From Paenibacillus_AM sp052180255 (GTDB lineage: Bacteria; Bacillota; Bacilli; Paenibacillales; NBRC-103111): a stretch of 64,000 nucleotides of DNA. The stretch lies in assembly GCF_052180255.1 (NCBI RefSeq), contig NZ_CP197466.1:1488001-1552000 (forward strand), read 5' to 3'. The translations under genes and the position numbers were made by a program. The first letter of the stretch is position 1, and every line of letters starts with the position of its first letter. The notes under the pieces are model-generated. The model searched no databases, had not been told where the DNA came from, and saw nothing but the letters and a program-made list of their open reading frames with translations. Below, one piece after another: positions 44,845 through 53,845 of the stretch.

Positions 44845-44879
44845 AAAAGAGATGGGAATTCAAACCTATCTCTTTTTTT
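44845..44879 (+). terminator. Intrinsic terminator between ypuI and the sigma factor gene
   Basis: AAAGAGATGGG and CCTATCTCTTT pair (one mismatch) and are followed by T. It rules out the upstream ATG at 44838 as the sigma factor start. Confidence 0.85.
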
Positions 44880-44893
44880 ATTTGTTCAAATGC

Positions 44894-44921
44894 AGGAACT
44901 TTATGGGATGTCAGTTGTCTA
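44894..44921 (+). promoter_or_regulatory. ECF-type promoter upstream of the sigma factor gene
   Basis: AGGAAC (44894-44899), exactly 16 bp, then TGTCTA (44916-44921). This matches the ECF layout TGAAAC-N16-CGTC (-35 AAC core and GTC core kept) and suggests autoregulation. The predicted start is only about 12 nt from the start codon. Confidence 0.5.
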
Positions 44922-44939
44922 ATTCATGAGGTGATTAGC

Positions 44940-45491
44940 TTGGAAGGCAATTATTTAATCTCCCTTTCGTATACGGACGACACGGCTACTGTGCTTAGTG
45001 AGCTGATGGGTCGTTACGGAGAAGATGTATGGAAGTTCGCTTATTTTCTAACTAAAAATAAAGATCTTGCGGATGACATTTCTCAAGATGTTTTTCTTAA
45101 AGTGTATGAGAAGTTATATACCTTTAGGGGACAGTGTTCGATGAAGAGTTGGATTCTAACGATTACGCGAAATCGGTGTTTGAATGTGATGAAATCTTCG
45201 TTTTTTCGAAAGGTATCACTTGTGGGGTGGATATTCTCTGTTCAAACCGTTCCTTCAGCTGAGCATGAATTGTTTGATCGTATGGGGACACGGCATATTT
45301 GGCAATGTGTGATGCAACTTCCTATAAAATTTCGTGAGCCGCTCATTCTTGAAAGCCATTATGAGATGTCGATGAAGGACATTGCTTACGTCCTCGGGAT
45401 TTCAGAAGGAACGGTGAAGTCGCGACTGTATCGAGCGAGGCAAAAACTAATGGTTATCCTGAACGAGGAGGAGGACGATTCTAATGTCTGA
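44940..45491 (+). CDS. ECF-family RNA polymerase sigma factor
   Basis: A 183-residue ECF sigma factor. Region 2 has VWKFAYFLTKNKDLADDISQDVFLKVYEKL and the promoter-melting stretch FRGQCSMKSWILTITRNRCLN; region 4 has REPLILESHYEMSMKDIAYV and LGISEGTVKSRLYRARQKL. The TTG start is set by GAGGTG six bases upstream. The next gene overlaps by 8 bases and encodes a one-helix membrane protein, the usual anti-sigma arrangement. The stress sensed is unknown. Confidence 0.92.
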   Translation: MEGNYLISLSYTDDTATVLSELMGRYGEDVWKFAYFLTKNKDLADDISQDVFLKVYEKLYTFRGQCSMKSWILTITRNRCLNVMKSSFFRKVSLVGWIFSVQTVPSAEHELFDRMGTRHIWQCVMQLPIKFREPLILESHYEMSMKDIAYVLGISEGTVKSRLYRARQKLMVILNEEEDDSNV

Positions 45492-46446
45492 ACGTGATGT
45501 AGAAGTCTTAGATAAATTAATGCAATCTCCTTTCACCCAATCCTATTTTACAAATGAACATGAACAGTCTGTGCTCCATCAGATCCAGACTCGGAAAGAA
45601 GGTGGCAAGTTGAATGTAGTAAGAGGAAAAAGACGGTTTACTCCGGCTATAATTGTTGGAATTATAATACTCATACTAGCAGTTACAATTCCGTCTTTGA
45701 AGAAACATGTGGATCATCGCGTTGCTAGTCAAAATGAATGGCAGGTACGGCATGAGTTTTGGAAAGATGGAAAGCGGATTTTTGGAGTTTATCCTGGGGG
45801 TGGGGATGTTCCGGCAGGAAAAAGGAATAATTATAAAATCATTATTGATAAGCCATTTAACAGAGATGAGGATTTTTATTCATTCAGAGCAACACATCAA
45901 AATACAGAACTGAAATTTGGCGGATTATCTAAATTTACTAGTCTAGGACCCTATAATGAAAGCTTAACTGTTGTGCAAATGAACTTTGCTCTTCCATTAA
46001 GCGGGAAATGGAAATTGGAGTTGTGTAATACTTCTATGATATCAAATAAAAGTGAATGCATTGGCGATGTTGTCATGGATGTACCAGAACATCCTTGGGT
46101 GGAGAGTCCAATTTTTGAATCCGGAAATTTTCAAATGCGAGGCATTGAGAATAGAGTTGGTTTTATTGGACCAAACGACGTTATTTCAGGGCAGGGCAAT
46201 AAATATATGTGGCACTTCTGGGGATCTAGCAATGATTTAAAAGGGGAATTTGAAGTCATTGCAGTTCGTCAAGGCTCTAATGAAATGAAATCAATTTTTA
46301 AAAGTGAGTTACCAGTAAACAGTGGTATAAACGGTGCTCAGGCATCTTTACCAAGCTCATTAACATTGCCAGAACCAGGTATGTGGCGCCTTATGGTTTA
46401 TATTAATAATGTTCTTTTTGACAGCATTGTGGTAAAAGCTAACTAA
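45484..46446 (+). CDS. Putative membrane anti-sigma factor partner
   Basis: 320 residues: about 52 cytoplasmic residues, one helix (about 53-71, FTPAIIVGIIILILAVTIP) and an outer domain of about 245 residues with beta-rich, Trp/Gly-containing segments. Topology and the 8-base overlap with the ECF sigma gene suggest an anti-sigma factor. The cytoplasmic part has no HxxxCxxC zinc motif, so it is not a standard ZAS protein. The call rests on context; it could instead be another membrane target of the same operon. Confidence 0.6.
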   Translation: MSERDVEVLDKLMQSPFTQSYFTNEHEQSVLHQIQTRKEGGKLNVVRGKRRFTPAIIVGIIILILAVTIPSLKKHVDHRVASQNEWQVRHEFWKDGKRIFGVYPGGGDVPAGKRNNYKIIIDKPFNRDEDFYSFRATHQNTELKFGGLSKFTSLGPYNESLTVVQMNFALPLSGKWKLELCNTSMISNKSECIGDVVMDVPEHPWVESPIFESGNFQMRGIENRVGFIGPNDVISGQGNKYMWHFWGSSNDLKGEFEVIAVRQGSNEMKSIFKSELPVNSGINGAQASLPSSLTLPEPGMWRLMVYINNVLFDSIVVKAN

Positions 46447-46514
46447 AGGGTATAACAAATCTGGTAAGAATAACTCCAACTCATCACGGGAAGATTGTTA
46501 AAGGGGTGATGAAA

Positions 46515-46727
46515 ATGGAAAAGCCAGTCGTTAAATGCTCCGTAGCTAACTGTCACTACTGGGGACAAGGAAACAATTGCAATGCAGATTCAATCATGAT
46601 TGAAATTGATTCACACGCGGGTAAGCATTATGACTCTGAATTTGCTTCCGAATTTGAGGGACATCAAGATCAAGCAAGTTCGGCTGCTAAAACATGCTGC
46701 CACACCTTTAAAGCCAAAGCAAAGTAG
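46515..46727 (+). CDS. DUF1540 small cysteine-rich protein
   Basis: A 70-residue protein with VVKCSVANCHYWGQGNNCNA and SSAAKTCCHTFKAK, the cysteine spacing of DUF1540 proteins, which may bind metal; the function is unknown. AAAGGGGTG lies 8 bases ahead of the ATG at 46515; GTG 46506 and ATG 46509 overlap that site. Separate from the anti-sigma gene by 68 bases and closed by a terminator. Confidence 0.85.
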   Translation: MEKPVVKCSVANCHYWGQGNNCNADSIMIEIDSHAGKHYDSEFASEFEGHQDQASSAAKTCCHTFKAKAK

Positions 46728-46755
46728 CGTACGTGTGTACAGAGCAAAAGCTAAG

Positions 46756-46792
46756 AAACGAGCTGGGATCCGAAAGGGGCAGCTCGTTTTTT
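46756..46792 (+). terminator. Intrinsic terminator after the DUF1540 gene
   Basis: AAACGAGCTG and CAGCTCGTTT pair, then T. Confidence 0.88.
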
Positions 46793-46915
46793 GGTGTATG
46801 GAATTATTTGTTGAAGTCGGTATAACTGTTTCTCTTGGTTTGTCTAACCTTTTGACTCCTCAATGCCGTTAATATATTGTATAATATACTTTATTACGTT
46901 GTTGGAGGATGGCAG

Positions 46916-47605
46916 ATGAACAAGATAGATCCACAAATGATGAAACAATTACTTCAATTGCAGATGCTTGATCGTACACCTTTACTCTCCACAAGTAGGG
47001 GTTCCAATTCTATAGATGAAGGTGACTCTGCTTTCGGTAATGTGCTATCGCTGTTGATGTCACAGCAAGGTTCTTTGCAAGCTGAAGATTCGACAGTGGG
47101 CAGCAATCAATCATTTAATCCGTTGGAGCGGTTAAATCAATCTGTGATTCCGAGCTCAGATCGGTTACAGCGTGTTACTAATTCAGGAGAATCCTCGTTT
47201 GATGAAGTAATTCGGCAAGCGGGTCAACAATATGGCGTTGATTTTTCACTCATTAAAGCCGTCATTAAACAAGAATCTTCTTTTAATCCAGATGACGTCT
47301 CTGGTGCAGGGGCTAAAGGACTTATGCAGTTAATGGATGAAACAGCTAAGGGTTTAGGCGTTAGAGATTCATTCGATCCTGTACAAAATATTCATGGTGG
47401 CACGAAATTCTTGTCTGAATTACTAAACAAGTATAATGGGCATGAAGGTGTAGCACTTGCTGCCTACAACGCTGGACCTGGCCGAGTAGATCGACTAGGC
47501 ATCAAAACAGACAAAGATTTGCAAGAGAAGTTGCAGTTCTTGCCAAGAGAAACACAGCAATATGTAGGCAAGGTACTAGCAAATAAAAATGGTTACCGTA
47601 TGTAG
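46916..47605 (+). CDS. Lytic transglycosylase (SLT domain)
   Basis: 229 residues. The first about 90 are polar and lack a signal peptide; the rest is a Slt70-type domain that cleaves peptidoglycan glycan strands: catalytic Glu in VIKQESSFNPDDVSGAGAKG, then GLMQLMDETAKGLGV, HGGTKFLSELLNKYNG and ALAAYNAGPGRVD. The ATG at 46916 follows TTGGAGGATGG. Export of such signal-less proteins is sometimes through a flagellar or other route, which cannot be judged here. Confidence 0.92.
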   Translation: MNKIDPQMMKQLLQLQMLDRTPLLSTSRGSNSIDEGDSAFGNVLSLLMSQQGSLQAEDSTVGSNQSFNPLERLNQSVIPSSDRLQRVTNSGESSFDEVIRQAGQQYGVDFSLIKAVIKQESSFNPDDVSGAGAKGLMQLMDETAKGLGVRDSFDPVQNIHGGTKFLSELLNKYNGHEGVALAAYNAGPGRVDRLGIKTDKDLQEKLQFLPRETQQYVGKVLANKNGYRM

Positions 47606-47617
47606 GTCAGAAAAAAA

Positions 47618-47651
47618 GCTGAGCCCAATGTATTGGGAGCGGCTATTTTTT
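47618..47651 (+). terminator. Intrinsic terminator after the transglycosylase
   Basis: AGCTGAGCCCAAT and ATTGGGAGCGGCT pair with a two-base internal mismatch and a GT turn, followed by T. Confidence 0.75.
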
Positions 47652-47693
47652 ATTTTTATCACATATGATGAATAGAAGGGACGAGTGTCTTTT

Positions 47694-48860
47694 ATGTTAT
47701 ATCTAGACTATGCCGCAACGACACCTCCTTACGATGAGGTAGTTGATTCGGTCGCCGAGGTCATGAAAAAGTTCTATGGCAATCCTTCGTCTCTCCATAA
47801 GCTGGGTGTAGAAGCAGAACGATTACTACTTAAGGCTAAGGATATTATTGCAGAAGCACTTACGGTTAAACCTAGTGAGATTGTTCTAACATCAGGTGGT
47901 ACGGAGAGCAACAACTTGGCCATTAAAGGCACTGCTTATCAACATCGCGGCAGAGGTAATCATCTCATTACTTCGCAAATTGAGCACCCATCCGTGCTTG
48001 AGGCATTTCGTGAACTGGAAAAAGAGGGCTTTCGGGTTACGTATTTACCTGTTGATCAGACTGGCCAAGTCGTGATTGAAGATTTGCAAGAAGCCATATG
48101 CGATCAAACGATCTTGGTAAGTGTGATGCATGTAAATAATGAGATGGGACGTATTCAACCCATAGCAGCAATTGGAAAAATATTGGCAGATTTCCCGAAA
48201 GTTATTTTTCATGTGGATGCTGTGCAAAGTATAGGTAAGCTGAAAGTCAATCCGCGTGAACTTGGTGTAGACTTGCTATCTGCATCTGCTCATAAATTCC
48301 GCGGTCCTAAAGGAGTTGGCTTCTTATATCGTCGTGATGGCCTGCTTATCAAGCCACAGCTCGTCGGTGGAGGTCAGGAGAATGGGCTTCGGTCCGGTAC
48401 TGAAAATGTACCTTTAATCGTTGGGATGGCAAAAGCACTTCGGATGGCGACCGAAAATCTGGATGAAGCAATCCGCCACAAGTATGAGCTTAGGACCTTA
48501 ATAACGAGAGGAATTAAGGATGAACCTGCATTCCTATTAACAGGCTCAGATCAACCAGACGAGATGGCACCGCATATTGTGCATTTTTGTTTTCCGGGGA
48601 TGAAATCAGAAGTTGTTGTACATGCATTGGAATACCATGGGTATTATATTTCTTCCAAATCCGCTTGCTCCTCAGAGGAATTAACACCAAGTGATGTATT
48701 AACTGCGATGGGATATGACCGTGATCGTGCAAGCAGTGGCTTACGTGTTTCTTTTTCCGAAACCTATACTGTAAGTGAAATAAGTGGTTTTGTACAGAAG
48801 TTGAAAGACATCGTACAGGAGCTGCAGCCAACAGCAAGAACAACAAGAGGGGAGAGATGA
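47694..48860 (+). CDS. Cysteine desulfurase (NifS/IscS-like), ThiI partner
   Basis: A 388-residue PLP enzyme releasing sulfur from cysteine. MLYLDYAATTP, TSGGTESNNLAIKG, the PLP lysine in SASAHKFRGPKG and the persulfide cysteine in SKSACSSEELTP are present. Directly overlapping thiI by four bases, it probably supplies sulfur for 4-thiouridine, as NifZ does in B. subtilis. The ATG at 47694 begins at the conserved N-terminus; a GTG three codons earlier is also possible, with GAAGGG close to it. Confidence 0.92.
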   Translation: MLYLDYAATTPPYDEVVDSVAEVMKKFYGNPSSLHKLGVEAERLLLKAKDIIAEALTVKPSEIVLTSGGTESNNLAIKGTAYQHRGRGNHLITSQIEHPSVLEAFRELEKEGFRVTYLPVDQTGQVVIEDLQEAICDQTILVSVMHVNNEMGRIQPIAAIGKILADFPKVIFHVDAVQSIGKLKVNPRELGVDLLSASAHKFRGPKGVGFLYRRDGLLIKPQLVGGGQENGLRSGTENVPLIVGMAKALRMATENLDEAIRHKYELRTLITRGIKDEPAFLLTGSDQPDEMAPHIVHFCFPGMKSEVVVHALEYHGYYISSKSACSSEELTPSDVLTAMGYDRDRASSGLRVSFSETYTVSEISGFVQKLKDIVQELQPTARTTRGER

Positions 48861-50080
48861 CTGTAGTGATGTATCCAGATACAATTCTAGTCCGTTTTGG
48901 TGAAATGATGCTAAAAGGACGTAATCGCAGACGTTTTGAAACAAGTATTTATCAACATATTAAGCGGGTATTATCCCCTTATGGGGAAATTGAGATTTCT
49001 TTTGATTATGGACGTATTTTTATTGAGGGCTTAGGCTCTTCTTATGATCAAGTAAAGGGCGAATTAAGTAAGGTATTCGGACTCGTATCGTTCTCGCCTG
49101 CTTATTCAACTGAACTCGATGTGGAAGCTATTCAGAAACAAGCACTCGCGCTGGTACAGTCTTTACCTCAAATGCCTGCAACCTTTAAAATTTCAACACG
49201 CAGAGCAAATAAAAAGTTTCCACATGATACGTATGAAACGAATAATTTAATTGGCGGCTATATTCTAGATCACTGCCCTGGATTAAAAGTGGACGTGCAT
49301 CATCCGGAGCTTGAGCTTCGTATTGAGATTCGTGAGAAAGCGCTCCTTTTCTCAGAAGTAGAAGAAGGTCCAGGTGGTTTCCCATTGGGTACGAATGGAA
49401 AGGGAATGCTGCTCTTATCTGGAGGGATTGATTCGCCAGTAGCAGGTTATCTTGCACTTCGTAAGGGAATTGCGGTTGAGGCGGTTCATTTTCATAGCTA
49501 TCCTTATACAAGTGATCGTGCGAAACAGAAAGTGATTGATCTTGCACAAAAACTTTCGGAGTATGCAGGTGAAGTTAAGCTGCATCTAGTACCGTTTACT
49601 GAAATTCAGACGAGCCTAAACAGTGCACATCAAGGAAACTTTATAGTCACATTCATGCGTCGTGCGATGTATCGGATTGCGCAGCGATTGGCTGAACAGC
49701 AGGGTGCACTTGCCTTAATTACAGGGGAGAGCGTTGGTCAAGTCGCTTCTCAGACGCTTCCGAGTATGAATGCAATTGGCCAAGTTGTTCAAATTCCCAT
49801 TTTACAGCCACTTGTCATGATGGATAAGAAAGAAATCGTAAAAATTGCAGAGAAGATCGGTACGTATGAAACATCCATTCTTCCTTACGATGATTGCTGC
49901 ACATTATTTCTTCCTAAATCACCGACAACGAATCCGAATCTGCGTGTCATAGAGGGAATTGAAAGTACGTTTGAATTTATGAATTCACTTATCGAGGAAG
50001 CCATCGAGAAAACGGAAACCTTAGTCTTACGCCCAGGTATAAAGCAGTCGGTTGAGAAGGAACTTGAACATTTATTCTAA
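48857..50080 (+). CDS. thiI: tRNA 4-thiouridine synthetase ThiI
   Basis: 407 residues: an N-terminal ferredoxin-like/THUMP part that binds tRNA, then a PP-loop adenylation domain (LLSGGIDSPVAGYL) and ITGESVGQVASQTL, ending with YDDCCTLFLPKSPTT. The enterobacterial rhodanese extension is absent, as in Bacillus, so sulfur likely comes directly from the upstream desulfurase. The start ATGA overlaps that gene; GAGGGGAGAG is upstream. Confidence 0.96.
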   Translation: MTVVMYPDTILVRFGEMMLKGRNRRRFETSIYQHIKRVLSPYGEIEISFDYGRIFIEGLGSSYDQVKGELSKVFGLVSFSPAYSTELDVEAIQKQALALVQSLPQMPATFKISTRRANKKFPHDTYETNNLIGGYILDHCPGLKVDVHHPELELRIEIREKALLFSEVEEGPGGFPLGTNGKGMLLLSGGIDSPVAGYLALRKGIAVEAVHFHSYPYTSDRAKQKVIDLAQKLSEYAGEVKLHLVPFTEIQTSLNSAHQGNFIVTFMRRAMYRIAQRLAEQQGALALITGESVGQVASQTLPSMNAIGQVVQIPILQPLVMMDKKEIVKIAEKIGTYETSILPYDDCCTLFLPKSPTTNPNLRVIEGIESTFEFMNSLIEEAIEKTETLVLRPGIKQSVEKELEHLF

Positions 50081-50116
50081 TCACATGCGTATTGAAAATG
50101 TGAGGAGGCGTTAGAC

Positions 50117-50794
50117 ATGATGTGGGATAGCTTGATTCTTTTTCTAAAAATCATGCTTATCAATTTAATACTCAGCGGTGACAACGCTGTCGTTATTGCA
50201 ATGGCTTGTAAAAATTTGCCTACATCTCAGCGCAAACAAGCAATTTGGTGGGGGACATTCGGTGCAATTGCTTTGCGGTTGCTCTTAACACTTGTAGCGG
50301 TAACGGTGCTGAGCATTCCCTACATTCAAGCGCTTGGTTCTATTTTCTTATTATGGATTGCGATTAAGCTGCTTATCGATGATGGTGATCACTCCGATAT
50401 TCGAGGAGCCTCTACCCTAGGTAAGGCGGTATGGACGATTATCGTTGCAGATCTGGTTATGAGCTTAGATAATGTACTCGCGATTGCTGCTACGGCGCAG
50501 AATAATGTAGGGATGGTCATTCTAGGAATTACCTTAAGTATCCCGCTTATCATCTGGGGAAGTACACTTGTGATGAAACTGCTTAATCGATTCCCCATTC
50601 TTGTCTTCTTAGGAGCGGGTATTCTGGGCTTTACAGCAGGCGATATGTTCGTAAGCGATGAGAAGATGCAGATGTACGTGCTCCATGATTTACCGGAATG
50701 GATCATCCCAGTAGCGACTACGGCTATCGTTATTGTTGCAGGAGTAATAAAGAAAATGGCTTATAAACATAACGATTCGAGAACGACTACCTAG
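50117..50794 (+). CDS. TerC-family integral membrane protein (YjbE-like)
   Basis: A 225-residue TerC-family protein with seven or so membrane segments and the acidic membrane motifs LILSGDNAVVIAMA and DLVMSLDNVLAIAA. Relatives in Bacillus are linked to manganese efflux or metal loading of exported proteins. GAGGAGGCG precedes the ATG. No manganese riboswitch is visible in the short gap after thiI. Confidence 0.9.
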   Translation: MMWDSLILFLKIMLINLILSGDNAVVIAMACKNLPTSQRKQAIWWGTFGAIALRLLLTLVAVTVLSIPYIQALGSIFLLWIAIKLLIDDGDHSDIRGASTLGKAVWTIIVADLVMSLDNVLAIAATAQNNVGMVILGITLSIPLIIWGSTLVMKLLNRFPILVFLGAGILGFTAGDMFVSDEKMQMYVLHDLPEWIIPVATTAIVIVAGVIKKMAYKHNDSRTTT

Positions 50795-50820
50795 ACCTTG
50801 GCGTTTAGGTGGTTTTTTTA
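50786..50820 (+). terminator. Intrinsic terminator overlapping the terC stop
   Basis: ACTACCTA and TTAGGTGGT pair (one wobble) around an 11-nt loop, then seven T. The 5' arm includes the last codons. Confidence 0.75.
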
Positions 50821-50878
50821 TTGTATATAATGTATATTGCACAGTTCATTATATGCATTGTAAAGTTATCATTTAGCT

Positions 50879-50907
50879 TTGCAGGAATTACTAGTAATTC
50901 GTATTCA
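50879..50907 (+). promoter_or_regulatory. Possible promoter with a palindromic operator in its spacer
   Basis: TTGCAG (50879-50884), 17 bp, TATTCA (50902-50907). The spacer is filled by the perfect 16-bp palindrome GAATTACTAGTAATTC (50885-50900). Hexamers are weak, so this is tentative. Confidence 0.4.
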
Positions 50908-51004
50908 ATTACGTTAAACTAAGTGTAGAACGATGTCGAACCGGCTTGTTTTATTTTGGTTCTTACGTCCGATGCATGGCTTAATTCTGAAGGGGGAAGC
51001 TAAG

Positions 51005-51487
51005 ATGGCAAAAAGAAATTATTCGCTAGGTATATTGCTCCTTGTAGTTGCTTTTATTTTACTGCTAGGAAAATTAGGCGTATTTTCATTTATCGGAGCA
51101 GTACTATGGCCACTTCTCATTATCGCTCTTGGCTTGGCGCTCCATGGGCTCTATTTCGGTCGAATCATGCCCCCCACAGTTTTAATACCTGGCGGTGCAC
51201 TCGTGACGTACGGAGTCTTATTTTTCATCTGTTCTTTGTTCGGATGGGGTTTAATGAGTTCGTTATGGCCCGGGTTTATATTCGGTATTGCTGTTGGATT
51301 GTACGAGGTCAGTATATTTGAGCGTCAGTCTGATCGTTCCTTCTTTACAGCTTCAATCGTACTGGCCATTTTGTCTGTTGTTCTTTTCGTTTTAACACTT
51401 TTGGTTCAAGGTGGCATTTACTTTATCGTCACATTGTTAGTACTTGCAGGCATTTACTTCATTATTCGTAAACCACGCATTTGGTAA
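51005..51487 (+). CDS. Small membrane protein with LiaF/LiaI-like transmembrane region
   Basis: A 160-residue protein that is nearly all membrane helices. The start LGILLLVVAFILLLGKLGVF...LWPLLIIALGLALHGLYF resembles the N-terminal helices of LiaI/LiaF-type proteins of cell-envelope stress systems (DUF5668-like), but no LiaRS-type genes are adjacent. GAAGGGGGAAGC lies upstream of the ATG at 51005; the longer frame from 50933 is leader. Monocistronic. Confidence 0.7.
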   Translation: MAKRNYSLGILLLVVAFILLLGKLGVFSFIGAVLWPLLIIALGLALHGLYFGRIMPPTVLIPGGALVTYGVLFFICSLFGWGLMSSLWPGFIFGIAVGLYEVSIFERQSDRSFFTASIVLAILSVVLFVLTLLVQGGIYFIVTLLVLAGIYFIIRKPRIW

Positions 51488-51522
51488 CAACTGACGTACT
51501 AGCCATTGTTGACCTGATTAGC

Positions 51523-51551
51523 TTGCCTTTTGCTGATGCCAGAAGTATAAT
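51523..51551 (+). promoter_or_regulatory. SigA promoter of typA
   Basis: TTGCCT (51523-51528), a 17-bp spacer and a perfect TATAAT (51546-51551). Confidence 0.75.
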
Positions 51552-51622
51552 GATGTCTAGTGAGAAAGCGTCGGGAGAATAATCCGGCGCTTATTTTGTG
51601 GGAAAAAGAGAGGATTGAAAGC

Positions 51623-53464
51623 ATGCACGCTAGAGATAAGATCAAGAATATTGCCATTATTGCGCACGTTGACCACGGAAAAACGACGCTAGTGGATAAG
51701 CTACTTCAACAGTCTGGAACATACCGTGAGCACGAACAAGTGCAAGAACGCGCAATGGATTCCAACGATCTTGAAAGAGAACGCGGTATCACTATTTTGG
51801 CGAAAAATACTGCAATTAATTATAAGGATCACCTCATTAATATTGTGGATACGCCTGGTCACGCTGACTTCGGTGGAGAAGTTGAACGTATCATGAAGAT
51901 GGTTGATGGCGTTCTTCTTGTTGTTGATGCATTTGAAGGTACAATGCCTCAAACGAAGTTCGTACTTCGTAAAGCATTAGAACAGAATCTAACTCCAATT
52001 GTAGTTGTGAATAAGATTGACCGTCCGAATGCAAGCCCAACTCAAGTTGTTGATGAAGTATTGGACCTGTTCATTGAGCTTGGAGCGAATGATGATCAAT
52101 TGGACTTCCCAGTTGTGTACGCATCCGCATTACAAGGTACTTCCTCTATGAATGTTGAAAAACAAGATGAGAACATGCAATCTCTGTATGAGACAATTAT
52201 TGAGCATATTCCATCACCTACAGAAGATACAGAACAACCCTTGCAGTTATTAATTACATTAATGGACTATAACGAATACCTAGGTCGTATTGGGGTAGGT
52301 CGTGTGAACCGCGGTAAAATCCGTGCAGGACAGACTGTAGCTGTTATGCAGCGTGATGGTTCTGTGAAACAAGGTCGTATCGAGAAATTGTTCGGTTTCC
52401 AAGGTCTAAAGCGTCTTGAAATTGAAGAAGCTGCAGCTGGAGATATCGTTGCGATCTCAGGTATTAAAGACATTAATATCGGTGAAACCGTAGCAGACCC
52501 TAACAAGCCTGAAGCTCTTCCTGTTCTTAAAATTGATGAGCCAACCCTTCAAATGACTTTCCTGGTGAATAACTCTCCATTCGCAGGTCGTGAAGGTAAA
52601 TGGGTAACTTCCCGTAAAATTCGTGAGCGTCTTTTCAAAGAGCTTGAAACAGACGTATCCTTGCGCGTAGACGAAACAGATTCTCCTGATGCGTTTATCG
52701 TATCCGGTCGTGGTGAATTGCACCTAGGTATCTTAATCGAGAACATGCGTCGTGAAGGATTTGAGCTTCAAGTGTCGAAACCAGAAGTAATCATTCGTGA
52801 GATTGATGGTAAAAAAATGGAGCCAATCGAAGGCTTGATTATCGACGTACCAGAAGAAAGCGTTGGCGCTGTTATGGAAAGTCTCGGAACTCGTAAAGCT
52901 GAGATGGTGAACATGATCAATAACGGCTCTGGTAACATCCGTCTAGAGTTCTTAATTCCAGCTCGTGGCTTGATCGGTTACCGCACACAACTATTAACAC
53001 TTACACGCGGTTATGGCATTATGAACCACGCATTTGACTCTTATGGTCCATATGCAGGAGCTGGCGTAGGTGGCAGACACCAGGGTGTTCTCGTTTCTTC
53101 GGATACAGGAATGTCCACACTTTATGGTATTTTGTCTGTTGAAGACCGTGGTGTGTTATTCGTACACCCAGCAACTGAAGTTTATGAAGGTATGATCGTG
53201 GGTGAACATTCACGTGAAAATGATATTATCGTAAACATTTGTAAAGAAAAAGCGGTAAACAACATCCGTTCCGCGAATAAAGAAGAGACAGTGAAAATGA
53301 AAGTTCCACGTACGTATTCCTTGGAGCAAGCTCTTGAATACTTGAACGATGATGAGTACTGTGAAATTACACCTAAATCTGTTCGTCTTCGTAAAAAAAT
53401 TCTTAATAAGAGTGAGCGTGAACGTGCGGAGAAACACCGCAAAATGGCGCAAGCTAACGCTTAA
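51623..53464 (+). CDS. typA: Translational GTPase BipA/TypA
   Basis: A 613-residue ribosome-associated GTPase involved in 50S assembly and stress or cold growth. AHVDHGKTTL (14-23), RGITILAKN, DTPGHADFGGEVERI and NKIDRP are present, followed by EF-Tu domain 2 and the C-terminal BipA domains (GRGELHLGILIENMRREGFE, KPEVIIREIDGKK). The ATG at 51623 follows AGAGAGGA. ylaH follows as in Bacillus (ylaG-ylaH). Confidence 0.97.
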   Translation: MHARDKIKNIAIIAHVDHGKTTLVDKLLQQSGTYREHEQVQERAMDSNDLERERGITILAKNTAINYKDHLINIVDTPGHADFGGEVERIMKMVDGVLLVVDAFEGTMPQTKFVLRKALEQNLTPIVVVNKIDRPNASPTQVVDEVLDLFIELGANDDQLDFPVVYASALQGTSSMNVEKQDENMQSLYETIIEHIPSPTEDTEQPLQLLITLMDYNEYLGRIGVGRVNRGKIRAGQTVAVMQRDGSVKQGRIEKLFGFQGLKRLEIEEAAAGDIVAISGIKDINIGETVADPNKPEALPVLKIDEPTLQMTFLVNNSPFAGREGKWVTSRKIRERLFKELETDVSLRVDETDSPDAFIVSGRGELHLGILIENMRREGFELQVSKPEVIIREIDGKKMEPIEGLIIDVPEESVGAVMESLGTRKAEMVNMINNGSGNIRLEFLIPARGLIGYRTQLLTLTRGYGIMNHAFDSYGPYAGAGVGGRHQGVLVSSDTGMSTLYGILSVEDRGVLFVHPATEVYEGMIVGEHSRENDIIVNICKEKAVNNIRSANKEETVKMKVPRTYSLEQALEYLNDDEYCEITPKSVRLRKKILNKSERERAEKHRKMAQANA

Positions 53465-53505
53465 CTTTAAGGGTTGTTGACCATCAGGTAAAGGGGAGTG
53501 TACGT

Positions 53506-53814
53506 ATGGATACGCTGAATCAGTGGTTTACGGATCATCTTTATATCACTTACATCATCATCTTCTTGTTTATGACGTATGTGTATAACAAAGTGTTCCG
53601 TGTTAAAAAGCTGCCTTTGCTTAAAGCGCTGATTGTGTACGTACTCATGGGAATCGGAGCATTCATGCTGCTGATTTTCCAAGTCGATGCGAAATTACCG
53701 ATTGTGCTTTGTTTATCTGTTGCAATTTTCCTAATGCTTCTCGTACGTATTCGTTACTTTGTAGAGGGTAGACAGAAAAAACAAGCAGTGAATAAAACAC
53801 AAAATCATTCATAA
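53506..53814 (+). CDS. ylaH: YlaH-like membrane protein
   Basis: A 102-residue protein with three predicted helices (about 13-29, 41-60, 66-84) and a polar tail. Sequence, size and position after typA fit the YlaH family of Bacillales, which has no known function. AAAGGGGAGTGTAC precedes the ATG. Confidence 0.83.
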   Translation: MDTLNQWFTDHLYITYIIIFLFMTYVYNKVFRVKKLPLLKALIVYVLMGIGAFMLLIFQVDAKLPIVLCLSVAIFLMLLVRIRYFVEGRQKKQAVNKTQNHS

Positions 53815-53845
53815 TTAGCAGGAATATGGGTGGAGGGGAAGCTGC

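Noticed and set aside
44838..44939. ATG start at 44838 for the ECF sigma factor
   Set aside because: The added 34 residues are encoded by the ypuI terminator hairpin and have no family similarity; GAGGTG marks the TTG at 44940.
50080..50117. Manganese riboswitch ahead of the terC gene
   Set aside because: The gap is only 36 bases and cannot hold the element.
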